Shown here one piece after another: positions 22,024-32,171 of a DNA stretch of 64,000 nucleotides. Source of the DNA: Oceanisphaera avium. Its GTDB lineage: Bacteria; Pseudomonadota; Gammaproteobacteria; Enterobacterales; Aeromonadaceae. A model generated the notes under the pieces. The model saw nothing but the letters and a program-made list of their open reading frames with translations. It did not search any database and had not been told where the DNA came from. Every line of letters begins with the position of its first letter. Position 1 is the first letter of the stretch. The DNA lies in assembly GCF_002157875.1 (NCBI RefSeq), contig NZ_CP021376.1, forward strand, positions 2,485,001 to 2,549,000, given 5' to 3'. Position numbers and translations under genes: made by a program.

Positions 22024-23301
22024 TTAACCAGGACGCCGACGTGGAGCACTGGGGCGGCGTTGACCGTTATTGGGTTTGCGATTGGATGTCGCTCTATGAT
22101 GATGAATGCGCAGTGGCGGTGTCACATCATCTAACAAAGAGTCTTTATCATAATTACTGACCTGGATTGCGTGCTCAATGTATTCCTCAATGGCTGGCAG
22201 ATTAAAGACATACTCTTCACAGGCAAAGCTGATAGAGCAGCCGCTCGCACCGGCACGACCGGTACGGCCAATGCGATGCACATAATCTTCGGCATCATCG
22301 GGTAGGTCGTAATTAAAGACATGAGAAACTTCAGGAATATGTAAACCCCGCGCCGCCACATCGGTGGCTACTAAAATATCTAAGTCACCTTTAGTAAACT
22401 CTTCTAAAATCGCTGAGCGCTTGCGCTGGGGCACATCGCCGGTTAACAGTCCGACTCTATGACCATCGGCAGCTAACCAAGCATGCACTTTTTCACAGCT
22501 ATATTTAGTATTAGCAAAAACGATGGCTTTATCAGGCCATTCGTTTTCAATTAAGGTTAACAATAACAACAATTTGTCTTCTTGAGCGGGATAAAACAGC
22601 TCTTCTTTAATGGCGACGCCTGTTTTACGAGCCGGCTCTATGGTCACTTCTTCAGGGCTATTCATATGCTCATAAGCCAGCTCTTGTACTCGCAACGACA
22701 GCGTGGCTGAAAATAACATATTGAGCCGTTGCTGAGGGGGCGGCATGCGTCTGAATAAAAAGCGAATGTCTTTGATAAAGCCTAAATCAAACATGCGATC
22801 CGCTTCATCAAGTACCACTGCTTGGATAGCGCCCATATCGATGACTTGTTTTTTTAAGAAGTCGATAATGCGCCCAGTAGTACCAATTAAAATATCGACC
22901 CCAGCGTTTAATACAGCAGTTTGCTCTTCGTAGCCTTCCCCGCCATAGGCCAAGCCTAGCTTTAAGCCAGTACTGGCGCTTAAGGTGTCAGCATCATTAT
23001 AAATTTGTACTGCCAGCTCGCGCGTGGGCGCCATGATAATGGCTCTGGGCTGGTTAACTTGGCGCGCCTGCGTCGCTGGGTGCGTGAGTAGGTAGTTAAA
23101 AGTCGCCGCGAGAAAGGCAATAGTTTTACCGGTTCCGGTTTGTGCTTGGCCGGCTAAATCTTTGCCTTGAATTAAATAGGGTAATGACAGCGCCTGAATT
23201 GGCGTGCATTGATAAAATCCTTTTGCATCCAAACCGGTCACAACTTGTGGTTGTAGACCCAGCTGGGCAAATTTTACGTCAGTTAAGTGTGTTTTGCTCA
23301 T
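22024..23301 (-). CDS. rhlB: RhlB, DEAD-box RNA helicase of the degradosome
   Basis: A 425-residue DEAD-box helicase with Q-motif [14 protein letters not shown], Walker [31 protein letters not shown] and HRIGRTGR in order, and a basic Arg/Pro tail. The N-terminus MSKTHLT matches E. coli RhlB, so ATG 23301 is chosen over the in-frame GTG at 23310. It is divergent from trxA, the classic gppA-rhlB / trxA-rho arrangement. Confidence 0.96.
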   Translation of the reverse strand: MSKTHLTDVKFAQLGLQPQVVTGLDAKGFYQCTPIQALSLPYLIQGKDLAGQAQTGTGKTIAFLAATFNYLLTHPATQARQVNQPRAIIMAPTRELAVQIYNDADTLSASTGLKLGLAYGGEGYEEQTAVLNAGVDILIGTTGRIIDFLKKQVIDMGAIQAVVLDEADRMFDLGFIKDIRFLFRRMPPPQQRLNMLFSATLSLRVQELAYEHMNSPEEVTIEPARKTGVAIKEELFYPAQEDKLLLLLTLIENEWPDKAIVFANTKYSCEKVHAWLAADGHRVGLLTGDVPQRKRSAILEEFTKGDLDILVATDVAARGLHIPEVSHVFNYDLPDDAEDYVHRIGRTGRAGASGCSISFACEEYVFNLPAIEEYIEHAIQVSNYDKDSLLDDVTPPLRIHHHRATSNRKPNNGQRRPSAPRRRPG

Positions 23302-23423
23302 AACGTTCACAATATCAGGTTAGGCTTGCAATAATAAACAGGATCGTTTGGAATAGACCAACTAAATTCTATATTGGCTCTACATTACCTGTTGAGCAGT
23401 AACAAAACTAACTGGAGTTGGAG

Positions 23424-23750
23424 ATGAGTGACAAAATTGTGCAGCTGACCGATGCCAGCTTCGAAGCGGACGTGCTAAAAGCGAGTGGTCCCGTATTAGT
23501 TGATTTTTGGGCTGAATGGTGTGGTCCTTGTAAGATGATTGCGCCAATCTTAGAAGAAGTAGCGGGCGAGTACGTAGGCAAGGTAACGGTGGGTAAGCTG
23601 AATATCGACCAAAATGCCGACACGCCACCTAAATTTGGTATTCGTGGTATTCCTACTTTACTGCTATTTAAAAACGGTGAAGTGGCCGCGACTAAAGTGG
23701 GCGCTTTGTCTAAGTCGCAGTTAAAAGAATTCTTAGACGCGAATCTGTAG
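23424..23750 (+). CDS. trxA: Thioredoxin 1
   Basis: A 108-residue cytoplasmic dithiol oxidoreductase with active site WCGPC (about 32-36), the cis-Pro region [11 protein letters not shown], and an N-terminus ([10 protein letters not shown]) like E. coli TrxA. GGAG precedes the ATG. It is followed by a strong terminator before rho. Confidence 0.98.
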   Translation: MSDKIVQLTDASFEADVLKASGPVLVDFWAEWCGPCKMIAPILEEVAGEYVGKVTVGKLNIDQNADTPPKFGIRGIPTLLLFKNGEVAATKVGALSKSQLKEFLDANL

Positions 23751-23763
23751 TCGTCATAAATTA

Positions 23764-23797
23764 AACAAGGGATGCGCAAAGCATCCCTTGTTGTTTT
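23764..23797 (+). terminator. trxA terminator
   Basis: AACAAGGGATGC (23764-23775) pairs with GCATCCCTTGTT (23781-23792), then TTTTTAT-like sequence. Confidence 0.85.
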
Positions 23798-23947
23798 TAT
23801 AGACGGCCTGTCTTTTTAATGCTAACTTGTTAATCGTTTGCTAACCTACATTTGTGCCACGTTAAATCGGCCCTGCATTTTTAAGTCTCACCTCAGCAGA
23901 CTTTTTTCTACTATTTCACATATCCTGGTTGATAGAAACCCACCACT

Positions 23948-25213
23948 ATGAATCTGACTGAACTCAAGAATACCCCCGTCCCTGAGCTAGTAAAGCTTGG
24001 TGAGACCATGGGCTTGGAAAACCTCGCCCGTTTACGTAAACAAGATATTATCTTCGCTATTCTGAAGGCGCATGCCAAAGGCGGCGCGGATATCTTTGGC
24101 GATGGCGTACTGGAAATATTGCAAGATGGCTTTGGCTTCTTACGCAGTGCCGACTCTTCTTATTTGGCCGGACCCGACGATATCTACGTCTCGCCCAGTC
24201 AGATTCGCCGTTTCAACTTGCGTACCGGTGATACCATAGCCGGCAAAATTCGCCCACCTAAAGACGGTGAGCGTTATTTTGCACTGCTAAAAATCAATGA
24301 AGTTAACTACGACCGTCCTGAAAACGCGCGTAATAAAATTTTATTTGAGAACTTAACGCCACTGCATGCTAACGAGCGCATGAGAATGGAGCGCGGTAAT
24401 GGCTCAACCGAAGATATTACCGCTCGAGTTCTAGACTTGGCTTCACCGATTGGTAAAGGCCAGCGTGGCTTAATTGTCGCGCCACCTAAAGCCGGTAAAA
24501 CCATGTTGCTGCAAAATATTGCGCAGAGCATTACCTACAATCATCCTGAGTGTGTACTTATTGTATTACTCATTGATGAGCGCCCCGAAGAAGTGACCGA
24601 GATGCAGCGCATGGTAAAAGGAGAAGTGATTGCTTCTACTTTTGACGAGCCTGCACAGCGCCACGTACAAGTGGCGGATATGGTGATCGAAAAAGCCAAG
24701 CGCTTAGTTGAGCACAAAAAAGACGTGGTGATCTTGCTCGACTCTATTACCCGTTTGGCGCGCGCTTATAACACCGTCATCCCCTCATCCGGTAAGGTGT
24801 TAACTGGGGGTGTTGATGCTAACGCACTGCATCGTCCTAAGCGCTTCTTTGGTGCAGCGCGTAATGTAGAAGAGGGCGGCAGTCTCACTATTATTGCTAC
24901 TGCACTGGTTGAAACTGGCTCTAAGATGGATGATGTTATCTACGAAGAGTTTAAAGGCACCGGTAACATGGAGCTGCATCTGTCGCGTAAGATTGCCGAA
25001 AAGCGGGTGTATCCTGCTATCGACATTACTCGCTCAGGTACGCGCCGCGAAGAACTACTGACCACCCCAGATGAGCTGCAAAAAATGTGGATCTTGCGCA
25101 AAATTGTGCATCCTATGGGTGAAAGTGACGCGGTTGAGTTCTTAATCGATAAGTTGGCCATGACCAAAACTAACGATGAATTTTTTGATGCCATGAAACG
25201 TCAGCAAAAATAA
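23948..25213 (+). CDS. rho: Transcription termination factor Rho
   Basis: A hexameric RNA helicase of 421 residues. The N-terminal Rho-N domain ([14 protein letters not shown]) is followed by the cold-shock RNA-binding domain with DGFGFLRS, Walker A PPKAGKT and Walker [17 protein letters not shown]. The 150-nt leader after the trxA terminator has no gene; in E. coli the rho leader mediates Rho autoregulation, which may also apply here. Confidence 0.98.
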   Translation: MNLTELKNTPVPELVKLGETMGLENLARLRKQDIIFAILKAHAKGGADIFGDGVLEILQDGFGFLRSADSSYLAGPDDIYVSPSQIRRFNLRTGDTIAGKIRPPKDGERYFALLKINEVNYDRPENARNKILFENLTPLHANERMRMERGNGSTEDITARVLDLASPIGKGQRGLIVAPPKAGKTMLLQNIAQSITYNHPECVLIVLLIDERPEEVTEMQRMVKGEVIASTFDEPAQRHVQVADMVIEKAKRLVEHKKDVVILLDSITRLARAYNTVIPSSGKVLTGGVDANALHRPKRFFGAARNVEEGGSLTIIATALVETGSKMDDVIYEEFKGTGNMELHLSRKIAEKRVYPAIDITRSGTRREELLTTPDELQKMWILRKIVHPMGESDAVEFLIDKLAMTKTNDEFFDAMKRQQK

Positions 25214-25229
25214 GTATTTTATGTTCTTA

Positions 25230-25257
25230 AAAACCGCGGCCTGTCCGCGGTTTTTTA
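25230..25257 (+). terminator. rho terminator
   Basis: AAACCGCGG (25231-25239) pairs with CCGCGGTTT (25245-25253), then a T run. Confidence 0.9.
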
Positions 25258-25326
25258 TTGCTCAATACAAGGCAAAGCGAACAGGCTATAATCGGAAGTC
25301 TTTGTCGATGCACTTGGAATAAACCT

Positions 25327-26808
25327 ATGAAATATAAGGACTTGCGCGACTTTATTACGCAACTCGAAGCTCAGGGCGAACTCAAGCGTATCCAGCATGA
25401 AATCGATCCCTATCTGGAAATGACGGAAATTTGTGACCGTACGCTAAAAGCGGGCGGCCCGGCGCTATTATTTGAAAACCCAAAAGGCTTTACGATGCCG
25501 GTGTTAGGCAACTTGTTTGGCACGCCTAAACGAGTGGCCATGGGCATGGGGCAAACCGATGTGAGCGCACTGCGAGAAGTGGGCCGCTGGTTATCTTATT
25601 TAAAAGAGCCAGAGCCGCCTAAAGGCTTAAGAGAGCTGATGGATAAGCTGCCTATTTTTAAGCAAGTGCTGAATATGCCCACGAAGCGGCTTAAGAAAGC
25701 GCCTTGCCAAGAAGTGATCCTGGAAGGCGATCAGGTGGATCTTACCCAGTTACCTATCCAGCACTGTTGGCCAGGAGATGCGGCACCCCTAGTGACATGG
25801 GGGCTAACTATTACTCGTGGTCCTTATAAAAAGCGGCAAAATTTGGGCATTTATCGCCAACAATTGTTAAGCAAAAATAAGCTGATTATGCGTTGGCTTA
25901 GCCACAGAGGCGGCGCGCTGGACTTTAAAGAATGGCAAGAAGCTAATCCCGGCCAACCTTATCCGGTGGCGGTGGCCTTAGGTGCGGATCCTGCGACTAT
26001 TCTAGGCGCTGTCACCCCTGTACCCGATACTTTGTCGGAATATGCTTTTGCGGGCTTGTTACGCGGTAGTCGTACTGAAGTCGTTAAGTGTATTGGTAGT
26101 GATTTGGAAGTGCCGGCCAGTGCCGAAATTGTGCTTGAGGGTTATCTTTATCCGGGCGAGATGGCGCCAGAAGGCCCTTATGGTGATCACACCGGTTATT
26201 ACAACGAAGTGGATGAGTTTCCGGTATTTACTGTCGAGCGTATTACCCGTCGCCAAGACGCCATTTACCATTCTACTTATACTGGACGCCCGCCCGATGA
26301 GCCGGCGATTTTGGGCGTGGCGCTCAATGAGGTGTTTGTCCCGATTTTACAAAAACAGTTTCCCGAAATCGTCGACTTTTATTTACCGCCCGAAGGCTGC
26401 TCCTATCGCATGGCAGTCGTCACCATTAAAAAGCGCTATCCGGGTCATGCCAAAAGTGTCATGCTCGGTGTATGGTCGTATTTACGCCAATTTATGTACA
26501 CTAAGTTTGTTATCGTCTGTGATGATGATATTAATGCCAGAGATTGGAACGATGTGATTTGGGCCATCACTACCCGCATGGATCCCGCGCGCGATACCAC
26601 CTTGATTGAACACACTCCTATCGATTATTTAGACTTTGCTTCTCCTGTCTCAGGCCTAGGCTCTAAGATGGGCATGGACGCCACCAATAAATGGCCAGGT
26701 GAAACCGACAGAGAGTGGGGGGTGCCAATTATTATGCCTGACAGCGTAAAAGAAAAAGTAGACGGCTTATGGGATCAACTGGGGATTTTCGATTCCAACA
26801 TCAAATAA
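25327..26808 (+). CDS. ubiD: UbiD, prenylated-FMN-dependent 4-hydroxy-3-polyprenylbenzoate decarboxylase
   Basis: Catalyses the decarboxylation step of ubiquinone synthesis with the cofactor made by UbiX. At 493 residues it shows the family pattern: [20 protein letters not shown] at the N-terminus, [17 protein letters not shown] and [16 protein letters not shown], where the acidic residues needed for catalysis lie. ATG 25327 matches the family N-terminus; the longer frame from 25258 includes the rho terminator region. fre follows after 31 nt. Confidence 0.96.
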   Translation: MKYKDLRDFITQLEAQGELKRIQHEIDPYLEMTEICDRTLKAGGPALLFENPKGFTMPVLGNLFGTPKRVAMGMGQTDVSALREVGRWLSYLKEPEPPKGLRELMDKLPIFKQVLNMPTKRLKKAPCQEVILEGDQVDLTQLPIQHCWPGDAAPLVTWGLTITRGPYKKRQNLGIYRQQLLSKNKLIMRWLSHRGGALDFKEWQEANPGQPYPVAVALGADPATILGAVTPVPDTLSEYAFAGLLRGSRTEVVKCIGSDLEVPASAEIVLEGYLYPGEMAPEGPYGDHTGYYNEVDEFPVFTVERITRRQDAIYHSTYTGRPPDEPAILGVALNEVFVPILQKQFPEIVDFYLPPEGCSYRMAVVTIKKRYPGHAKSVMLGVWSYLRQFMYTKFVIVCDDDINARDWNDVIWAITTRMDPARDTTLIEHTPIDYLDFASPVSGLGSKMGMDATNKWPGETDREWGVPIIMPDSVKEKVDGLWDQLGIFDSNIK

Positions 26809-26839
26809 AATGTTAACAGAGAGAATTCAAAGGACAGTC

Positions 26840-27538
26840 ATGCAAAATGTAATATGTAATGTAGAAGCCTTAACGGAGATGGCCGATACCTTATGGTATG
26901 TGCGCTTAAAGCCAGAAATGGCCGTGGATTTTCTGCCAGGCCAATATCTATTAGTAGTGATGGCTGAAGACGATAAACGTCCGTTTTCCATTGCTAATAC
27001 CGTCACTAAAGACGAGACTTTAGAGCTGCACATTGGTGCTACACCGGATAATACTTATGCGGTGCAAGTACTAAAGCGTATGCAAGACCAAGGTAAAATT
27101 GAAGTACAGTTACCTGCAGGTAAAGCACATTTACGCGCCGACTCTCAGCATCCGGTGATTTTAATGGCCGGTGGGACAGGCTTTGCTTATACGCGCTCTA
27201 TCTTACAACAGCTCTTAGCCGATGGTTTCAAACAACCGATATTCTTATATTGGGGCGTACGTTTTGCTCAGCATCTTTATGCCGATGAAGAGATGAAGGC
27301 TTGGGCCGATGAGCATCCACAGCTCACCTATATTCCGGTGGTCCAAAACGCTGATGCCCAGTGGCAAGGTCGCAGCGGTTTAGTGCATGAAGCCATTATG
27401 GACGACTTCTTAAGCCTGCATGATTACGATGTGTACGTGGCGGGGCGCTTTGAGATGGCGGGTGTAGCGCGTGAAGCCTTTAAAGAGAAAGGAGTCGTCG
27501 CTGAACAATTATTTGGTGATGCTTTTGAATTTATTTAA
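26840..27538 (+). CDS. fre: Fre, NAD(P)H:flavin oxidoreductase
   Basis: A 232-residue ferredoxin-NADP reductase family enzyme that reduces free flavins. The flavin-binding motif is RPFSIAN (about 47-53), the nucleotide-binding motif MAGGTGFAYTRSIL (about 105-118), and the C-terminus VYVAGRFEMA...LFGDAFEFI matches E. coli Fre. AAGGAC precedes ATG 26840. The ubiD-fre linkage is common in gammaproteobacteria. Confidence 0.95.
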   Translation: MQNVICNVEALTEMADTLWYVRLKPEMAVDFLPGQYLLVVMAEDDKRPFSIANTVTKDETLELHIGATPDNTYAVQVLKRMQDQGKIEVQLPAGKAHLRADSQHPVILMAGGTGFAYTRSILQQLLADGFKQPIFLYWGVRFAQHLYADEEMKAWADEHPQLTYIPVVQNADAQWQGRSGLVHEAIMDDFLSLHDYDVYVAGRFEMAGVAREAFKEKGVVAEQLFGDAFEFI

Positions 27539-27560
27539 AATTAATACACAGTAAGCTAAA

Positions 27561-27597
27561 AATAAGCCAGTAGTGAGCATGTCACTACTGGCTTATT
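27561..27597. terminator. Bidirectional terminator between fre and the ubiK cluster
   Basis: AATAAGCCAGTAGTGA (27561-27576) pairs perfectly with TCACTACTGGCTTATT (27582-27597) over 5 nt. Confidence 0.85.
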
Positions 27598-27778
27598 GGT
27601 GTTTAGAGCTCTCAATAAGCGCATCTAAATTAAGTGCAATAATGGCCTCCATCGCGAGTTCAAAACGCCCTTGTTGACATAACCCTAGCCAGCCACCTTC
27701 TTCATAGGCGGCTTGAGCCGCCCGTAAACAGGCCGCTCGCACTTGCTCAGCCAGTGCGCTGTTAGTTTGACTGCTCAT
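27593..27778 (-). CDS. Small protein of unknown function, downstream of ubiK
   Basis: A 61-residue soluble, helix-rich protein with a central [20 protein letters not shown] stretch; I do not recognise the family with certainty. Start ATG 27778 lies inside the ubiK 3' end (17-nt overlap), so translation is probably coupled. It ends at the bidirectional terminator. Coding is supported by gene position and a sensible amino-acid composition. Confidence 0.65.
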   Translation of the reverse strand: MSSQTNSALAEQVRAACLRAAQAAYEEGGWLGLCQQGRFELAMEAIIALNLDALIESSKHQ

Positions 27779-28049
27779 CGTCAAGCTTAAGAGGAGCGGA
27801 ATTAGCAGTTAGCTGTTGCTCAAGTACGCTGAGCTTTTCTTCTAGCGTATTAAGCTTTTCGCGAGTGCGCAGTAAAACATTGGTCTGCACATCAAATTCT
27901 TCACGCGTGACCATATCCAACTTACCCAGCTGTGCTTGCAACACAGTACGAATACGCTTTTCTGCTTCTTCGCCCATATTCTTAATGCCACTAGGTAGGT
28001 TATTTTGAATTTGGCGCGCTATCTCTTCTAATTTTTTAGGGTCTAACAT
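27762..28049 (-). CDS. ubiK: UbiK, ubiquinone synthesis accessory factor
   Basis: A 95-residue member of the BMFP/YqiC family: N-terminal amphipathic helix ([19 protein letters not shown]), conserved [20 protein letters not shown] and a C-terminal coiled coil. In E. coli UbiK binds UbiJ and membranes and is needed for efficient aerobic ubiquinone synthesis. GGAG lies upstream of the ATG. Confidence 0.94.
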   Translation of the reverse strand: MLDPKKLEEIARQIQNNLPSGIKNMGEEAEKRIRTVLQAQLGKLDMVTREEFDVQTNVLLRTREKLNTLEEKLSVLEQQLTANSAPLKLDDEQSN

Positions 28050-28193
28050 GATGATCTCCTTAGGCTATAACGCATTTTAGCCTTAATTGAGCGACGACGT
28101 CAGCTTTTAGCGCCTTGCGTTGTGCGCTGTACGCTATACGTCAAGAAAAACGATGTGTATCTCTAACGTAGGGCGTTAAATGTAGCGCTTTCT

Positions 28194-29078
28194 CTAAACC
28201 GGTTCTAACGCCGTTTGTTGGAAGGCTTGAATAAGCGGGTCGTCAAGACGCTTCTTCAATAAACACACCCCCACTTCAATGGACTTCAATGCAGGGCTGG
28301 CCGATAACACTCGTACCTTATCGCCCATGGGGCTGTGATCAATCACCACGCGCGGCACCACGCCAATCCCAAAACCCAGTGCCACCATGCCAATAATAGC
28401 CTCATTACCGGCCACTTCTGCATAAATATTAGGGCTAATGCCTTTGCTCTTAAACCATTGATTAGCCCGTTTTCTGGCTACCCCTTGCTCCGATAAAATC
28501 ACCGGTAAACGTTGCCAATCCAAAGGCTTTTGTTCCAGTAAGTCACTGACTGGGCCTGATGTGGTGGGGGCAATAAACACCATAGGCACCGTTTGTAGAT
28601 TAATAAAGTGCACTTTAGCAGGCAGCGCATCAGGGCGGGCGGCGATGGCGAGCTCGGTTTCATCATCCAATATTTTATCAATGGCGAGCGCCGGATCGCC
28701 GGTTTCTAAGCGAATTTCAAGGCGAGGGTAGCGGCTGCGAAAACGCTCTAAGATACCGGGTAATAAGAAATAGCTGGCCGTGACCGAGCAATAGACGCGC
28801 AAGCGCCCTTGTAAACTTTCATCGCCATGTTTTAGCTCTTGTTTAAGCAGTTGCCAATCATTGAGCCAGCCTTGTGCAAATTGCTGCAAGCGCAGGCCAG
28901 CATCGGTGAGTGTTACGGTGCGGTTATCGCGAGTAAATAGCTCACAACTCACCTCTTGTTCAAGTCGCTGAATGGCGCGACTTAGGGTTGAGGGGCTCAC
29001 TGCCAGCGCATCGGCGGTATGGCCAAAGTGCAAACTCTGGCTTAAGTGCACAAATAATTCCAGATGACGAAAATCCAC
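28194..29078 (-). CDS. ilvY: IlvY, LysR-type activator of ilvC
   Basis: A LysR regulator of 294 residues. The N-terminal helix-turn-helix is HFGHTADALAVSPSTLSRAIQRLE, with FTRDNRTVTLTDAG following, and the C-terminal domain is of the substrate-binding type. The closeness to E. coli IlvY and the divergent position against ilvC support the name. GTG 29078 is preferred, as it has AAGGAA 6 nt upstream and gives the E. coli-like N-terminus; ATG 29096 is an alternative. IlvY activates ilvC in response to acetolactate or acetohydroxybutyrate. Confidence 0.93.
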   Translation of the reverse strand: MDFRHLELFVHLSQSLHFGHTADALAVSPSTLSRAIQRLEQEVSCELFTRDNRTVTLTDAGLRLQQFAQGWLNDWQLLKQELKHGDESLQGRLRVYCSVTASYFLLPGILERFRSRYPRLEIRLETGDPALAIDKILDDETELAIAARPDALPAKVHFINLQTVPMVFIAPTTSGPVSDLLEQKPLDWQRLPVILSEQGVARKRANQWFKSKGISPNIYAEVAGNEAIIGMVALGFGIGVVPRVVIDHSPMGDKVRVLSASPALKSIEVGVCLLKKRLDDPLIQAFQQTALEPV

Positions 29079-29144
29079 GGCGGTTTCCTTAAACATAGCA
29101 CCCAGCGTCCCGTACCAAGGGAAACTAAAGCGCTGTCTTTAATG

Positions 29145-29159
29145 TTGCTTAAACCGCAA
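29145..29159 (+). promoter_or_regulatory. Probable IlvY operator
   Basis: TTGCTTAAACCGCAA is a dyad of TTGC-N7-GCAA, a LysR-type T-N11-A site, between ilvY and ilvC. A TATAGT hexamer near 29201 may be the ilvC -10. Assignment is by position and symmetry. Confidence 0.5.
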
Positions 29160-29284
29160 CACTCTATTTCGAATATATCATTTTAAGCAATGATGCACTT
29201 GAGGTATAGTAGCTAAGTCGACATCGCAGTAAGACGCAGCGGTGCATAAATTTTTCATCAATGAATTAATAGGAAGTCTACTTA

Positions 29285-30772
29285 ATGGCTAATAATTACT
29301 TTAATACTTTGACTCTGCGCGAGCAGCTTGAGCAGTTGGGCAAGTGCCGCTTTATGAAGCGTAGCGAATTTGCTGATGGCTGTGACTTTTTGAAAGGTAA
29401 AAAAGTCGTGATCGTCGGTTGTGGCGCACAAGGCCTAAACCAAGGCTTAAACATGCGTGACTCAGGTCTTGACGTAGCTTATGCATTACGTGACGAAGCC
29501 ATTGCTGAAAAGCGCCAGTCTTACAAGCAAGCCACCGAAAACGGCTTTAAAGTCGGCACTTACAAAGAGCTGATCCCAACCGCCGACTTAGTGATGAACC
29601 TAACTCCTGACAAGCAGCACACCTCTGCTGTTAACGCCGTTATGCCGTTAATGAAAGAAGGCGCCGCACTGGGTTACTCACATGGCTTCAACATCGTTGA
29701 AGAAGGCATGCAGATCCGTAAAGACATTACCGTGGTTATGGTTGCACCTAAGTGCCCAGGTACTGAAGTACGTGAAGAATATAAGCGTGGCTTTGGCGTT
29801 CCAACTCTAATTGCGGTACACCCAGAAAACGACGCTAAAGGCGAAGGTCTGGCTATCGCTAAAGCTTGGGCTTCTGCCACTGGCGGCGACCGTGCCGGCG
29901 TATTAGAGTCTTCTTTTGTAGCCGAAGTTAAGTCTGACTTAATGGGCGAGCAAACCATTCTGTGTGGTATGCTGCAAGCGGGCGCCATCTTGGCCCACGA
30001 AAAAATGCTGGCCGACGGTATCGACGCCGGTTATGCAGGCAAGCTTATCCAATTTGGTTGGGAAACCATCACCGAAGCGCTCAAGCAAGGCGGCATCACA
30101 AATATGATGGACCGTTTGTCTAACCCAGCTAAGATCAAAGCCTTCGACATGGCGGAAGAGCTGAAAGACTTGATGCGTCCCCTGTTCAACAAGCACATGG
30201 ATGACATCATCCAAGGCAACTTCTCTGCCGGTATGATGGCTGACTGGGCCAATGACGATAAAGACCTGCTGACTTGGCGTGAAGAAACTGCCGACACTAG
30301 CTTCGAGCAGTATCCAGCAACAGATGTTGCCATCGACGAGCAAGAATACTTTGACCACGGCATCTTGTTAGTAGCCATGGTTAAAGCCGGCGTAGAATTG
30401 GCGTTTGAAGCTATGGTTGCCTCCGGCATCATCGATGAGTCTGCTTACTACGAGTCTTTGCATGAGCTGCCACTGATTGCTAATACCGTTGCCCGTAAGC
30501 GTTTGTACGAAATGAACGTAGTTATCTCTGATACTGCAGAGTACGGTAACTACTTGTTTGCTAACGCTGCTGTGCCTTTGTTGCGTGAGAAGTTTATGCC
30601 AAGCGTTAAGACTAACGTCATCGGTAAGAGCTTCGACGTTAAGTCTAACTCGGTAGATAACCGTCGCTTAATTGAAGTGAACGAAGCGATTCGTAATCAC
30701 CCAGTTGAGATTATCGGTAAGACCTTGCGTTCTTACATGACCGACATGCAAAACATCGCCGTTGGTGGTTAA
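29285..30772 (+). CDS. ilvC: IlvC, ketol-acid reductoisomerase (class II)
   Basis: Converts acetolactate or acetohydroxybutyrate to dihydroxy acids in branched-chain amino-acid synthesis, using NADPH and Mg2+. The Rossmann motif is [16 protein letters not shown] (about 39-54), followed by duplicated C-terminal knotted domains with acidic metal ligands. The 495-residue length is that of the long class II form, as in E. coli. AGGAAG precedes the ATG. It is followed by a terminator. Confidence 0.98.
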   Translation: MANNYFNTLTLREQLEQLGKCRFMKRSEFADGCDFLKGKKVVIVGCGAQGLNQGLNMRDSGLDVAYALRDEAIAEKRQSYKQATENGFKVGTYKELIPTADLVMNLTPDKQHTSAVNAVMPLMKEGAALGYSHGFNIVEEGMQIRKDITVVMVAPKCPGTEVREEYKRGFGVPTLIAVHPENDAKGEGLAIAKAWASATGGDRAGVLESSFVAEVKSDLMGEQTILCGMLQAGAILAHEKMLADGIDAGYAGKLIQFGWETITEALKQGGITNMMDRLSNPAKIKAFDMAEELKDLMRPLFNKHMDDIIQGNFSAGMMADWANDDKDLLTWREETADTSFEQYPATDVAIDEQEYFDHGILLVAMVKAGVELAFEAMVASGIIDESAYYESLHELPLIANTVARKRLYEMNVVISDTAEYGNYLFANAAVPLLREKFMPSVKTNVIGKSFDVKSNSVDNRRLIEVNEAIRNHPVEIIGKTLRSYMTDMQNIAVGG

Positions 30773-30811
30773 TTTTAAATAGTGAGTCGCTAGCTTTAAC
30801 TAGCGCACTAT

Positions 30812-30839
30812 AAAAAAGGGAGCTTCGGCTCCCTTTTTT
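30812..30839 (+). terminator. ilvC terminator
   Basis: AAAAAAGGGAGC (30812-30823) pairs with GCTCCCTTTTTT (30828-30839) over a TTCG tetraloop. Confidence 0.95.
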
Positions 30840-30913
30840 GATCTCGAGTTTTAATTGCGACTCTTAGTATCACCAACTAGCGCTTAGAGACTGCAGAGCA
30901 ACCACCGCCGACT

Positions 30914-30977
30914 CGCTAAGCCGCCTCCTTGCGACGCTCAGCACATAACGTCCATGTTATGTGATGGTCGGCTTAGG
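30914..30977. repeat. Nested palindromic repeat
   Basis: CTAAGCCG near 30915 pairs with CGGCTTAG near 30970, with an inner hairpin CACATAAC (30942-30949) / GTTATGTG (30956-30963) followed by ATGG. The inner layout resembles the palindromic block in the rRNA spacer at 655-780 (GCATAG-loop-CTATGTGATGG). Confidence 0.55.
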
Positions 30978-31072
30978 TTATCTCAGCAGCCTCTTCGTTA
31001 GCATTTGAGTGTTCGGCTGGCGGTACTGTGTGTTGGTGTTATCAGCAGGCGGCTCCATATCGTTGTGATGAG

Positions 31073-31173
31073 GTGGTAGGAATTGTCGTAGCCAACCGTT
31101 AAATGCCAAGGATGGCATTTGCCGAGCGCCACATGGATGTGTTTCAGCGCGTTGGCGTAGGCAATTCTGCTAC
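31073..31173. repeat. Compound palindromic element with GGATG-centred hairpins
   Basis: The outer arms GGTAGGAATTGTCGTAGCCA and TTGGCGTAGGCAATTCTGCT are imperfect inverted repeats. Between them lie two small hairpins, AAATGCC-AAGGAT-GGCATTT and CACATGGATGTG. The element has no coding potential and resembles dispersed REP-like repeats. Confidence 0.6.
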
Positions 31174-31244
31174 CTCTTTACATAGCTGTATTCCCCAACC
31201 TTAACTGGGCTTGATATACTGGCCGCACATTTAGGGAGTAAACA

Positions 31245-32021
31245 ATGAGTTTTGAGCAGCGTTTTGGTGGTATTGCCCGCCTGTATGGCAATGATGCCTT
31301 AAGCACCTTTAGTCAATCACATGTTTGTGTGCTGGGCATCGGTGGCGTGGGCTCGTGGGCGGCAGAAGCGCTGGCGCGCTCTGGTATCGGTGCCATCACG
31401 CTTTTAGATATGGATGATATCTGTATCACCAATACTAATCGCCAAATTCATGCGCTCGCTAATCAAATTGGCCAAGAAAAAACCCAAGCTATGGCCGAGC
31501 GCATTAAGCTGATCAATCCCGACTGTAAAGTGACCGTGATTGATGATTTTATTAGTGCTGATAACCAAGCAGAATATTTACTAACGAATTTTGATTATGT
31601 AGTGGATGCCATCGACTCGGTGAAAGCCAAGGTAGCCTTGATCGCTTTTTGTAAGCGCAACAAGATCCCAGTGATCACCGCCGGTGGCGCCGGCGGACAA
31701 ACGGATCCTAGTCAGATCATGATCCGCGATCTGAGCAAAACCATTCAAGATCCATTGGCGGCTAAAGTGCGTAACGAGCTACGCCGTTTTCATAATTTCA
31801 GCACTAACCCTAAACGAAAATTTGGTGTGGATTGTGTCTTTTCTACCGAGCAGCCTAAATATCCAGATGGGGATGGCGGTATTTGTAATGCTAAGCCGCA
31901 ATTGGATGGCACCATGAAGATGGACTGCGCCTCGGGCTTTGGTGCCATCACCCATATCACCGCCACCTTTGGTTTCTTTATGGTCAGCAGAGTGCTATCC
32001 AAACTGGCAGCTAAGAGTTAA
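31245..32021 (+). CDS. tcdA: TcdA (CsdL), tRNA threonylcarbamoyladenosine dehydratase
   Basis: An E1/ThiF-like ATP-dependent enzyme of 258 residues that cyclises t6A37 in tRNA to ct6A. Nucleotide-binding GIGGVGSWAAEALARSG lies near 31-47, the following segment is LLDMDDICITNTNRQ, and a hydrophobic C-terminal segment (GAITHITATFGFFMVSRVL) is present. GGGAG precedes the ATG. In E. coli it is encoded with csdA and csdE; here these are the convergent neighbours. Confidence 0.95.
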   Translation: MSFEQRFGGIARLYGNDALSTFSQSHVCVLGIGGVGSWAAEALARSGIGAITLLDMDDICITNTNRQIHALANQIGQEKTQAMAERIKLINPDCKVTVIDDFISADNQAEYLLTNFDYVVDAIDSVKAKVALIAFCKRNKIPVITAGGAGGQTDPSQIMIRDLSKTIQDPLAAKVRNELRRFHNFSTNPKRKFGVDCVFSTEQPKYPDGDGGICNAKPQLDGTMKMDCASGFGAITHITATFGFFMVSRVLSKLAAKS

Positions 32022-32030
32022 ATCATATTT

Positions 32031-32171
32031 GCCACGGAATACACGGAACAACGACCGGAATAAAAATAATCTATTTATTAATCAGGCTTGAAGATAAATA
32101 CTAAATCACTAACCAAGCTCTTTACCTTTTATCGCCCTAGGTCCGTGTATTGCGTGGCGAAAAAGTCTTTA
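32031..32171. repeat. MITE-like inverted-repeat element, copy B
   Basis: Left end GCCACGGAATACACGGAA (32031-32048) and right end TCCGTGTATTGCGTGGCGA with AAAAGTCTTTA (32142-32171) are near-perfect inverted repeats. They match the ends of copy A at 20359-20493. The right end overlaps the csdE stop codon. The interior is AT-rich with no frame. Confidence 0.65.

Larger units (their letters stand above)
30840..31244. other. Gene-free, palindrome-rich intergenic region between ilvC and tcdA
   Basis: No gene is supported in these 405 nt. It contains two structured blocks: a hairpin CACATAAC/GTTATGTG (30942-30963) within an outer CTAAGCCG/CGGCTTAG pairing, and a tandem palindrome block at 31073-31173. 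The tcdA promoter must lie near the end. Confidence 0.65.

Noticed and set aside
25258..25326. Longer N-terminus for UbiD
   Set aside because: The extra codons follow the rho terminator and do not resemble UbiD; ATG 25327 gives the family N-terminus.
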